Of a stretch of 64,000 nucleotides of DNA, positions 1 through 11,300 are shown one piece after another (positions within the stretch are counted from its first letter, which is position 1; every line of letters begins with the position of its first letter). The DNA lies in contig VYZI01000126.1 in NCBI GenBank assembly GCA_013397695.1, positions 1,054,962 to 1,118,961 on the forward strand. The letters are read 5' to 3'. Made by a program: the position numbers and the translations under genes. The notes beneath the pieces were generated by a model. It had not been told where the DNA came from. It searched no databases and saw only the letters and a list, made by a program, of their open reading frames with translations. Origin of the DNA: Centropus unirufus. Taxonomy: Eukaryota; Chordata; Aves; Cuculiformes; Centropidae.

Positions 1-620
1 GGGAGCGCGGGTGCGCCCGGGGCATCTCGGCTGGTGCGGGGCTGAGGCAGCCCTCGGACGGGACGGAGGGAGCTCGGAGCCTTCTTCAGCATCAAGGGCT
101 TTCCCAGAAGGAGCCAGGAAGATCCCGTGTCGGGGCGAGGTCCCCGTGCGAGGGCAGGGCTGCCGCTGAAGCCCGGCTCCCGGCTGCCGCCCTGGCAGCT
201 TCACCCAGGGGCGGCCGCCCCGGGACGCGGGGCTGGGCGGCGGTACAACACGCAAAGAGCCCGCGCATTCCTTCCCAGCTGTAATTCCCGACCCGCCGGC
301 GGGTGCCGGGGTATTCTCCGGCCACGGGTGCTGCTCTTTCGGTGGGGAACGGCGCGCGGCGCAGCTGCCGGCCGCCCCTCCAGCCCCGCCAGCATCTCCA
401 GTTTGGTCACCGGTGGTTCTGCCGGGAGACCCTGCTCGCAGTTCTCACAAGATGGCGTTCCCTTGAAAAAGAGCACCCCGAAGCCTTTCTCCGTCCCTTG
501 CCAGGGTCAGACATCCCTTAGCGCCTTGGTGCGGCCGGCCTCGCCGTCTCGGGAACGAACGCCAGCAGGAGAAATGACAGAGCCCTGGGAGAAAGGGAGA
601 GCCGGCGTCTCTAGGTCGAG
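1..620. promoter_or_regulatory. CpG-rich island without an assigned gene
   Basis: The first ~560-620 bases are GC-rich and full of CpG, in sharp contrast to the AT-rich DNA that follows. Islands of this kind usually mark a promoter. Open frames cross it on both strands (for example 127-846 + and 201-476 -), but their proteins are rich in Arg, Pro, Ala and Gly, match no family I know, and are what stop-poor GC-rich DNA gives by chance. The island may belong to a transcript that starts here or to a gene beyond the left edge. In human, INSM2 lies upstream of NFKBIA in the opposite orientation, but I see no INSM2 zinc-finger sequence here. Confidence 0.6.
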
Positions 621-2108
621 GGGCTTTCCAGAGGTGCCAAGGAAGATTTGGAACCTTCATGCGAGAATAGATCTTGCCCCAACTGCTCGAAATGCTCAAC
701 CACTTGTCGAAGTGGTCTGCTTGTCTTTGCTTAGCAAAGTCTTAATCATGTTGTACATTCCTCTCCCGTTTTCCTCCATTTTCATGGTTGAACTAAATTT
801 TAGATTAGATTATAGCCTCTGTGAGCTGGAGGTCCCCCTTTGTTAGTGTAAATCGCCGTAACTGGGAGCCATGAGCTACGCTGGAAGCACAGTAAGGTCA
901 TGCCACTGACTGGCTGCATGGTTTTGCCCAATATTTGGGTTGACCTTTGTAAGTTGGACCTCCCAGCTATGTTTCTCACTGAATGACTGGATCTTGGTTA
1001 CAGATCCACAGTTTTGGGCTATACCTCCAAGCCACACGAAAATAGTTCTTTCAGTTTCCCCTTGTAAGCAATATTCCCATTAATGCTTCATTTGCTTTTG
1101 TCACATTGCAAAAATAGTCTGTGGTAGAAACGTCCATCCCATCTTCTGTGCCAGGGGTAAGCCAAAAATGCCTTTTCCTACACAGGAGCAGCAGGAGGTG
1201 AAGTGCCAGTTGGAAAACAGGTGCATTGAGCTTGTTTACTGGGATTCCCAACATTTCTCCAGTAAAAGCTGTCATAGTCTGACATGGCCCAGAGGTTATG
1301 GGAAGACTTTGGGAGTGGTAGCTTAGAGTCCCTGCTCCCTGAGTCGCAGAGGTGGAATCACTGCTCCTCCTCACCACTTGCTGTCCCTTCTGCTATGCCC
1401 CTCAGTTCTTCCCCGTGCTCCACATTGTCCACACAACACGGCTTTATTGTAGCCTTCTTTCTCCATCTGCCTCCAGGTTTCTGAGTTGGGATGCAAACCT
1501 GCAAAACCCCTCATCCTTTCACTGGTCTTGCTGCAGCACATGCCAGCACCTGCAGAACTTTAACAAAAACACCAGTGAAATTGCTTTGGTTTCAAGCCAT
1601 TACAGCCACCTTGTGGCTCATTTGTCTCCATAAACACATTCTTTTCCCCGGGCTGCCCCTGCCCCAGTGCTGGCTTCCACTCATAGGGTCACTATTCTAT
1701 GGTTATAGATTATTTTCCCTCCTTCCTCGCATCTGCAAGTGAGTTTAACCCTGGTGACTGGCATTACACCCAGTTCTTGCAGATCCGAAGCCTTCCAGAC
1801 TGTTACATGGATTTGTCTTCTTGCCTGCAGCTTTTACTCCTTCCAAACATTTTATAATTAGAATATTCGGATAATTTAAAAGGATATTAAACAATTTTTT
1901 GTCCACGTACTCCAAAATCCTGTAGAAATCTGCTGGATTTTTTTTTTCCCCACTGACTTATTACATTCCATCAGTCCCACCATGTAGCTGGGAGTGCAGC
2001 ACTTAACCCACCTGGACATCATACGACAGGGGAGCTTTATTTAAGATCGAGGCTTTCCTAAGCAATTCACTGAATGATGCCATTGCTCCTGACCTTAGGC
2101 TGTGTTCT
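621..2108. other. Intergenic DNA, nothing recognised
   Basis: Mixed-composition sequence with only short open frames. I recognise no exon, repeat family or RNA gene. Confidence 0.5.
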
Positions 2109-2939
2109 CTACAGCCGGATAAAATGAGGCTGGACATGATCAAGCCTACTGGCTACTTCTGTCTGGGAGCCATCCCTAGATGCCCTTAGATTAAGAAAAG
2201 AGTTTATCCCACGGTGAATAGGAAATCCAGCGTCTAGTGGAAAAATGCAGTAGCTGGTGCGGAACTGATGGGGTGAGAACAAGAGGAACCGATTCCTCCT
2301 CTTACATCCTTTGCTTCCTGAGGCCACTCCTTCCTCGTTGGGGCTGAATGCTGGCAAATTAGGGAACAGAAAAGAGAATGACATGGTGTTGCTCTGCCTC
2401 CCTTCTGGCAGAATCTTCCCATTTTGTGTGATGGGACTTTTACTCCTGTACATAACTTTGCTGCTAAAATAAGCCTGTGAGACCCATCCAAACCTTGTCA
2501 AGACAGACTCAAAGATGGCTTGCTCAACCTCTCGAGGATCTTCCAAAGCAAGGACAAACTTTGGGTCTCCAACAGAGGCCAGTGTTGGCTCCTTGCTGGA
2601 CACCTGGGAGCCTGTGTGGATGCTGGAGAGGAGGCGTAATGTGATCCCCGAATAAAATGTCATCAAGTAACTGGTCAGCCGCATTTGATGTTTTTGAACA
2701 GTCTTGGGGCATAAACAGCAAGAGGAATGCATGAGAGCAATCCTGGCTGGGAGGGAGAAAGTCTCGGGTGAGGTCTGGTTCTCAGAGAAAAGCCTGAAAA
2801 CTCTCTGGGGGCTGAGGGGGCAGACAGAAAAAGAGAAATGCCTTTGGACACTTAATAAAAGAAAAAATAACCACAACTTAAACCAAAAAGAGTTAAAACT
2901 AAAATAGAAAAGAGCTATAAGCAGAGGATAAAAGAACAT
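2109..2939 (-). CDS. Unassigned 276-codon open frame (coding status doubtful)
   Basis: This is the longest uninterrupted ATG-initiated frame outside the CpG islands. The first ~30 residues are very hydrophobic (Phe, Leu, Trp), because the strand there is T-rich: the + strand at 2850-2935 is A-rich. The rest is mixed, with a segment around residues 125-165 that looks ordinary for a protein. I recognise no domain or family. At roughly 46% GC a frame of this length is rare by chance over 64 kb, but the T-rich start inflates it. It could be a decayed retrocopy or retroelement fragment, a lineage-specific exon, or chance. No splice structure or neighbouring gene supports it. Confidence 0.12.
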   Translation of the reverse strand: MFFYPLLIALFYFSFNSFWFKLWLFFLLLSVQRHFSFSVCPLSPQRVFRLFSENQTSPETFSLPARIALMHSSCCLCPKTVQKHQMRLTSYLMTFYSGITLRLLSSIHTGSQVSSKEPTLASVGDPKFVLALEDPREVEQAIFESVLTRFGWVSQAYFSSKVMYRSKSPITQNGKILPEGRQSNTMSFSFLFPNLPAFSPNEEGVASGSKGCKRRNRFLLFSPHQFRTSYCIFPLDAGFPIHRGINSFLNLRASRDGSQTEVASRLDHVQPHFIRL

Positions 2940-4460
2940 TTCTCTCCTTCATATTTCCCCTTCCACCACAAAAAATAAAATCGTTGCGGTTGAGTTTTTT
3001 TAATTTCAGATTTTCAAATAAAGTTGACTTTTAAATCTTCCCCTGACGTCTGGTTTACAATTAAAGGCGCAGTAAATAGGAGAGAGACAGAAGCCGCCTC
3101 AGCAGACTGTCCTTGATACATGACTCTCCAGCAATACGGCTAGATGAGCAGCACCACCCTTGGGCTCCAGCACTCGCACAAACAAAATCCAGGCTGGTTT
3201 TGGTGGCAGCACAAGCCATTTCATCTTCCCCTTAGAAGGAGGCTGCCAGTTATCTTGCTGCGATTGGGGATTTGATGCTGGTGACAGACACTGAAGGAAA
3301 TATCTGCATTATGGGGATATGGATTCTCTAATACAACTGACCTTGCTCGTAGCTTAATTGTGTTTTGTTTTGCCTGAAGACAATCTGCCTCGAGGGGAAA
3401 GCGATGCTAACAGCTGCTGTGTTTTCTTCATTGCTCAAATATTAACAAAAAGCTTTCTGTCAGAAAAGGTAGGAAGCACTGTTCTGTGAACATAGTCTGG
3501 AGGGACTTGAAGAGATTTTAAGATACTATGAAAACATTTAACCTTTCTCTTTTTCAGAACTGGAGGGACACTGTTAATGTTGCCATCACTAAGCTGATAC
3601 TGGGAGGATGGTGACACTGTGCTCCTCTCCCTACTCTGCAAATAAGCAGCAGCATAAGGGCCAAATGAGACCTCCCACGTATTGGTTCTTCCCCACTTCT
3701 GCCTGCAGTAGCCCACCACAGGGACACCAGGTACTCTCCAGGGAGCAGCCTGACATTCCCAAACTCATGCAAGTCATCCAAGAGCCTCAATGGGACCATT
3801 ATGAGTTTCGTTATTTCATTACGGATTTCAGTTTGTACCCCAAAGGCTGAAGCCATTTGCCATGACAAATTTGCCTGTAATTGAGTTATTTATTTATCTC
3901 ACTATGTCATGAATGGGAAGCTTTGGCTTCCTTTGGCATGAGATACTCAGCGATCTGTTTTCTACAAACATCGTTATATGTTGTAATTCACTGAAAAAGA
4001 TACTGCTTGTACAGAAAGGTCATAATTATTAATTCTATGAATAACAATAGTGGCTTTCAACAAGGCCGAGCCCCAGCTGCTCTGCATGCACATGTGCATG
4101 CAGAGGTGGACAGTTCTGCATGTGAAGAGAGCATCAACCAAAGACACAAGAAGATGGGAGAGCAGAAATGAAGCTCCCAAGTAGCTCTGTGCCTGCCTCT
4201 AGTAAAGACCAGGCAGGACAGAGAAACCTGCAGTTTGCTTGGTTTCCCCAAAGGCCTCAGTCCACTAGTTTTTCTTTTTTTTGAGAGAGCAGAGTGCAGG
4301 GTCAGGTGAATCAGAGCTATAAAATAGTTATGGCCACACTTCATCCTGCTCTTCTTGTGCTGGAGTAGGAGCATGTCTGATCTTGTGGGGTCACAGTGCA
4401 GGGAGCCAAGGCCTTAGGAAAATATTTACCTTTTTCTATTCTCCCCATCCCCAATTTTTA
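2940..4460. other. Intergenic DNA; short TAAT/CRE-like patch near 3.0 kb
   Basis: No gene is recognised. The piece around 2985-3080 is AT-rich with TAAT-type motifs and a TGACGTC core (CRE-like) near 3045, so it could be regulatory. The rest shows nothing distinctive. Confidence 0.3.
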
Positions 4461-5063
4461 TCATGCTGCTGTGTCAAGGCCAACTTCCTTCACAAAATTC
4501 CTCTGACTTGAAGAGGCAACAAGAAATTCCCCAGGGCTGTTGCCCAAGATGTTTCTCACAACCCCTCTCCATGATACCCTCTGTCTACTTCTCCCTCCAT
4601 TTTCTTCAGCTCCCACTGAATTCCCGGTTCCCTCTCCTGCCCAAGCTGCAGGTGGTTCCTGCCAGAAGGGTGCCATTGCAGCTTTCCTTGCCGATGCAAA
4701 GGATGGCAGGAATTTGTAACGAATAAGGTGCAGGTATGTCCTGGCTGCTGCAAAGCGGGTGGCAATGTAGGAACCATCATCAGGAACAGTTGCAGAGGGC
4801 CGGGTGGAACACGAGAGACAGGGATAAAAAGAGCAACACCCTGAAGAAACAAGCAGAAAAACTGCAAAATCTGTGAAATGAAGCACATCTGAGCTGTGTA
4901 GCTGCATCTCACAAAAGCAACACGGAGAGTCCCAGCTCCCAGAAGGAAACGGTGATTCATCTCTGTGCAGGGGAATATGAAGGAGAAGGGCAAAGGAAAG
5001 GCAGTGCAGAGCCAGAGACCTGCTGCTGCTTTCAGAAAGTGCACCTCCAGCTTCTGAGGTCAA
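4461..5063 (-). other. Overlapping open frames, no recognised product
   Basis: A 200-codon frame (4461-5063) and a 162-codon frame (4556-5044) overlap on the minus strand in different reading frames. Neither resembles a known protein. Two long frames over the same bases mean the strand is generally poor in stops, which argues against either being a real gene. I list it only so the stretch is accounted for. Confidence 0.15.
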
Positions 5064-5690
5064 TCGCCCTGCTCCTCCCCAAGTGATACCTGGGAATCAC
5101 GCATGAGGCTGCGGAGAGGGGAGGCTGCAGGGGTGGCTCTTGGCAGGTGCGCCAAGGTGCTCTGCCCGTCTTTGGTGGGTCAGCACCTGTAGGCAGCAAC
5201 AAAACACGCTGCTGCCCGAGAAGGTTAGAAAAGGGAGAATGTGGCAATATCCCCAGGTGATCCACAGCCCAAGGTCCCCTTCAGGTGCTCTCCTCCCTGG
5301 GAGCCAGCCCCTGCCACAGAGGGTGAAGGCAGTGGCAGCTGAAGGGTGTCTGGGGAAGAGCAGCCCAGCTCTGAAATCCTTACCTTTCGCAGACTGAAAA
5401 ATTGAGCATGAATCTCATTGCTTTGAGCGTATTTTTTTCCACTTAGGACTTAGCGCTGTTTACTCCAAAGTCAGCCAAAACACGAGGGACACAAAACCCG
5501 CATCAGGCTCTAAGTACTGCAAACATAAGTGATCCCTAGCAGTCACCGCACAGGATTTTCCAAATACATCTGGTTTGCTTCTTCCCTGACATTTGACTAA
5601 AGCCTCACTATCCTGACTATTAATTAAAGTGCTTGGAGGTGAGGCCCAAATTTCACTTCCCCTCCCAAGTTCACTGGCTCCATCCTCCTC
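5064..5690. other. Intergenic DNA, nothing recognised
   Basis: Moderately GC-rich to about 5.4 kb, then AT-rich. Only short, unrecognised frames are present. Confidence 0.4.
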
Positions 5691-6230
5691 CAAATATGTT
5701 TTGCTCTAAATTACTGGCACAGTCTCTGTTGATAGTCAACATAATCAAACATTTGTAAGCATGCTGTCTCTTCAATCTGCTCAGTTGATGCACTTTACCT
5801 GATCTTTCATTAAAGTAATCAAAACACTTGCTGTGCCGCGTCTAATGAATGTTGCATGTATGATTAAGTACTTTCATTCATATTGCAAGTTTGATTTAAT
5901 GTAATCTGCCTTTCAGACAGCCATTAGCCTAGCTCCTGCGTGAATTCGATTAATTGGCTGAATTCTTCCAGATGTCCATTAACTATTACAGGAATTTCTA
6001 CGTAAAAACAGCAGGGACTGTCTAGCGGAGGAGCAAACAATGATATGTTATATTGCTGCCATGACTTACAAAAAGCTGGATTCATTTTCATTAATAAAAC
6101 ATCTGTACTCCTGCACAGCTATGCATCAAGATGCATTTATTTTATATGTTTATTTCTCTTATGACTATAAATAGATAGTTAAACAGAAGCACAGTATGTT
6201 CAGTTGGAAGATGCACAAGCAGAGCTGTAT
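5691..6230. promoter_or_regulatory. Candidate conserved non-coding element (homeodomain-site rich)
   Basis: The segment is AT-rich and unique, not simple repeat, with many TAAT/ATTA cores: ATTAATTAAAG just upstream near 5620, ATTAAAGTAATC near 5810, GATTAATTGG near 5948 and TTCATTAATAAA near 6090. It has few stretches of low complexity and no open frame. Dense homeodomain-type cores in unique AT-rich DNA are typical of vertebrate conserved enhancers. Conservation itself is not visible from one sequence, so this is inference only. Confidence 0.25.
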
Positions 6231-7032
6231 CGGGCATGAAAATAACAATAAAGAATAGCGGAGTAAGGACTTAAAATAAACTTCGGGCATAGTGGCAAAC
6301 AAGGCAATGGCTTCTAAAGGTGTGTGGTATTCCCTAGCATGAAGGCATTTTTCTTTAGACAGTTACAACTCTGCAAAATGGTTGTCTCTTGAGTTGTGTC
6401 CCTCGTTTGTGCTTACAAGGCTCATCGCACCTTTAAGTGGGAGGAAAAATACAATTTGGCATTTTTTAAATGGTACAAGGTAAAAAGAGAAGGTGTCATT
6501 AGGATAATTCTGATAAAGGTGTTTTTTTTCTGAATTTTCAAAATGGGGACATTTTTCCATAAAATTTCACTTCCAAAAGGGATTGCTTTTTCTTAAAAAA
6601 AAATGTCATCCCCTCTCCTCCCCTCAACAGCCTTCTTGCCCTCGGCACCAAGCCCACGAGGCAGACCGGAGAAGCCTGGCAGGAGTCTGGCACTGACCCT
6701 TCAGCCTTGAACTCAGCACAGCTTCATTTTCCTGACTGCCTCCTCCAAGCCAGGCAGCTGCAGGACTACACCTGAAACTCCATCCACGGCACTGGGCTGT
6801 GCTGAGTCAGTGGTTGAGGAAGGGAGTGGAGCACAGTGCTCTAGTGGTGTTACCGCTCTCTCGCGCGCTGTTCACCGGGAACAGCCAAATTATGCTCTTC
6901 TCTCTCCTTCCCAGCTCAGTCTTCTCTGACAGCTGCTCAGCCTATACAAGTGTGTTTGGTCCTTGACCTCCCACTCCCACACTAGAGAAAATATTACTAT
7001 TTCCCATCGAGTCAGGATTTTACTGACCATCT

Positions 7033-7043
7033 CCCCCCCCCCC
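7033..7043. repeat. Poly-C run (11)
   Basis: Eleven consecutive C on the + strand. It is a mononucleotide tract of the kind prone to length error. Confidence 0.9.
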
Positions 7044-8287
7044 ATCCAAATTAGCAGGAGCTGGTACAAACCAGTTCATTTTCAAAGACTGTTGAATAGA
7101 TGTTTGGCTTACAATAGCATCTGAAAGGGTATTGTTCAGCACTAGAGCTGTATAGGCACTGAGATTTGCTAAACTCTAACTCCTGTTTTTTTCCAGCAGA
7201 GTCACAGCACGAGTGAACAGCTTGTTTATGCACACCTTCTCCTTTGGTTTCACTTCTTTCTCTATTTCTTGCTTTTGTTGCTGTGTTCTCTCTTATCCCC
7301 CTATAGCAGATGAACCTATAAAATCCTGTATTATTATATTATATTCTCAATATTGCCTGTATTCTGATATGAAAAACACTTCAAGACTAATTTTCTACCG
7401 TGGTTGTGCTGTGAGACCTTGCTCCAACACCCCATATGTCATAGAAGTAACTAAACCCCATCATAACTAAACCTTTACACTAACCCATCGCAACAGACTC
7501 ATGTCAATGAGAGGGGAAAGCAAACCAAAGTTGATTGACCACCTTGATCTCGGTTACAGAGGGATTTTCTTCGCAGAGAGAGCAGTGGGTTGACTGGAGA
7601 AGGGGAGGGTGTGCAGGAGCAAGGAGGTAAGGTGAACTTTCCTTGGCAGACCACAGCAGGAGCATCAGAAGAAACATTTTGCTCCTTTGAAACGGATCAG
7701 AAAGCAACGAATCTCAAAGCAATGAAAATGGTTCTAGGTTTCCACAAAGAAAAAAATGGTGTAAATATCATGTATAGGTGACCAGTCTAAAAATGAAATG
7801 TAGCAAAGCAGACTGAGCCTTTGCCAGTTTCCAGTGCTGTGTGTTTTTCAAGGCAAATGTAGACAAGTCACATCTTCTTTTGAAGCCCGTGAGACTGAAA
7901 ATTAAATCAGGGGGCATTGTTATTGATGTTTTTCTAATACAAATGTTTTGAAACCCCTGCCTTTCATGTGTCTCTTACAAATAAGCAGAAAAGTGTTATG
8001 AATCATCTTCGCTTTTAATTCCTTTAATAGATTCTTATCTCATCCCCTAACATCTAAACAATTTTGGGGTTTTTTTGTAACAATCCTTTTCTCAGTGGTA
8101 AATATTGCTCTCAGACAATGTCTTTTTTGGAGGTTCATTATCTTTGTTCTGTGGCTGAGACTCATTATACTCAGTTATTTATTTAGAAGAACAAAATGAC
8201 AGCAAATGCCTGCATTTATCATGTCTCCATTTACACATTTATAAAATATATTTCAGCGAGAAAGCCCAGCCTCTCTCAGTGTTTTGG

Positions 8288-8304
8288 AAAAAAAAAAAAA
8301 AAAA
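8288..8304. repeat. Poly-A run (17)
   Basis: Seventeen consecutive A. I see no target-site duplication or body that would make it the tail of a retroposed element. Confidence 0.9.
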
Positions 8305-11300
8305 CACCAGCTGGCCTTCTTTCCTAGCCATCACTCCCTGAGAAATAAATACTTAAATGCGATGGTAGAGCCTAACCTTGCTTGCTAGATGAGACTCCAC
8401 TAATGCTAATGGGAGATTTGGCAAAGACAGGAAAATAATTTATAAACTATTTGGGTTTTTTTTTTTCAATTACAAAATAAAAATCTTTGCTAATGATTAT
8501 GAAGAATGAAGCAAATGAAAATGCCACTATAAGGCATGGTGAAATGATACATGTGGAACCAGTGCAAGAAATAACCGGGATACCTAAGGACAGGCTTAAA
8601 CCCTCCAACTACCAAAGTGTCCTCCATCTGCCAAGAAAAGTTCACAATTTTTCACAGGAAAAAAATCTTCACTCGTTTTAACTAATATTTCACTAATTCA
8701 GCATCTGTGGAGTTGCTTCTGTTCGTGTTACTCTTGTCGCACATCCCCATCTGCTAAACCAAGCCCCAAGTCCTCCAGTGACACTCCTGTTCACACCCAG
8801 CTACATCTGGTCCTCAGAAGAGAGGTGCTAACTGGCTTGCAGACATAGGAAAAGGTTATTGAGATACCTGTTTAGATGGCAGTCAGCATAATTATAAAAC
8901 CAGAATGGCTTGGTCTCAGGGACCTGTAAAATATGTTTGTAACTAGGCCATTGATATAATAGAGACAAGATGAAAAACAAGAGAGGAGAGCAAAGGTGCA
9001 GCTGTGTGGCCATTCTGGGAACTGGCTGAAAAAAACCCAACAAGAACAAAGCTATTCAGAGCAGGTTGTTAAAGAAAAAAACTAAATAAACCAAGTCTAG
9101 CAGATAGGAAATAGAAATATGACATGGTAGCCTACAAAGTAGAGGTCAAAAAGACACCAGTAATTAATGTTGAAAAGACAAAGAACCAAGCACTCAGTTT
9201 CAAAGAAATAGTCAGAGAAGGCTTAATGGTACTGTGAGCAGGAAAAAAAGATTTTGCAGAAATAAATGAAAATGAATAAGATCTCAATAGGGGAAAAATG
9301 GATAATTGAAAAAGTGGGAGAACTGTAAATTGCTGTGGAAATTCACCTGGAACATAAATCACTTATTTAGGACTGAGGGTGAAATACAGGTTTGAATGGA
9401 TTCATTTTTGTAAAGGGACCTCCAGGCACACACCACCAATTTTGCTCTGATATTGTTCCCCATCCAGTTTTTGTACATGGAAAATACAGGTGAAAATGTC
9501 TACTGTGTTTGGAAGTTTAAAGATTCCTTTCTGAAATGCAGACCAAGGGATTTTACTTCTATTCCATCTGGAGATGCCTAATGGAAGGAAAGGAGTAGGA
9601 AGTACAAACCTAGAAAAATAGAGAAGAGCAGCAGATATCAGCTTCTTCTCAAGTTTTCTTTCTTTTTTTTTTCTGAGCTTCAGATAAGCACAGGTAGATG
9701 ATGCAGAGTGTGAAACATCAGGGGACACTGTAGCTCCATACAGGCTCTGTTATCGTCTGGAGTTGTAACAAAAGCAGTAAATTTCAAGGAAAAAAAAAAA
9801 AAAGATGGGGTGAAGGTGTGACTTTCCCACAGTCACTGGTGCAGGAGATTGTCCCACCAGCCACCTCCACCAGAAAAAGATGAGGAAGAGTGAATAATTT
9901 ATATATTACGCCCTCCATAGAGAGCACAGGAGGAACGTGTAAGAGTATTATTCACTTGGGGGCAGTTGCATGGGGAAGGGATTGTCTAACTGGTATCTCT
10001 TGGGAAAAGTGAGCCAAGGGACCCCAGCAGCAGCCAGGGACATGACCTTATTTAACCTCACCTTGTCCTTTATTGTTTTTTTATGTGCAGTTCTTCTGTT
10101 ATGCCCTTACCTTAAGTGTGACCTCCACTGCAGAGCTCCATGGTTGTGTTCCATTGCTACAGCAAGCTGTATTTCAATTGTGTCAGCGTGGAGGCTGCAT
10201 CCAATGGAATGTTTTGAATTGAAACTGTTTTCTGGGGAAGTTTCGTTTCTTTGAAAAGGAGAAGCAAACCTGACATCAGCTTTCCTCACTTGAATCACTG
10301 TTTGTGCCAGCAATCTCCCATGAATGCAACAATCAATTCTCAGGACAAAGATAGACAAGCAACTAACACTCCGAATTGAAAAGAGAAAAGAAAAAAGAAA
10401 AAAGGTGTATGAAATGGAGCAAAAATACCTACAAATTAGTCCAGCCTTTGGTTGTCAGTTGATACCCCTGCATCCTCCTTCTTCCATCAACTGTGGATCC
10501 TCATTCTTCTCTTACAAGACCAATAGCTGCTTCATCTGCAAAATGGCAGATTCAGAGAGGTCTCTTGGCTTTTCTTTGGCAGCACAAGGCACTTGTCTCT
10601 AGCTGCCGAGGTTTACTTTTATTTTGCCAGGGACACATTCCAACATTATTAACTGTGGAACCTTCAGCAGGAGTTCTAACCTTGTAACACTTCTCCAAAT
10701 CTACAGCAGGAATACCGGAAAGTCCACGTGCATACAGATCATTCCCTAGCCCTCTGCTTGGGAGAGCAGGGCCGTATCAAGAAACCGAGGAAGAAACTTG
10801 AAAATTTGACAACATATGAATCAGACTGGACAGAAATTAAATTTGTCCTAAAAATTTAATTATTTTGTCTGGTCCATTTGTTTTTATGTCACGCATTACA
10901 ATGCCATTCCTTACATCACACCTTACAGAAACCTGTAAAAATTCCAGATATTAAAAAGTGGTTTGTTCTTTCCCTGCTTAAGCAATTAGCTCTACTTCTG
11001 TGAAGGATGCTGAAAATACAAATTTGACATTTGTGTGATAAATACCCGATGACACAATGATCAAATTTCCCTAGGTCACCAAAGGCATGGCATAGAACCG
11101 ATTCAAGCAGCAGAAGAAGAGCTCAGGAAGCCACATTTAACAGGTAGACTTGGACACCGATTTTATGCAAACCCAGTAAAAGGAGTAAAGCCAAACCGGC
11201 ACTATTGTAACCTTACAAAAAACCCACAAAATGTCCTCATCTCATTTAGCTGCAGCCTCAGTTGAACCACTGTCTGTGCTTGGAGACATGCCTATGCTAG

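Noticed and set aside
127..846. 239-codon open frame in the left CpG island
   Set aside because: It starts at GTG, is Arg/Pro/Gly-rich in its first half, matches no protein and runs unchanged out of the island into AT-rich DNA.
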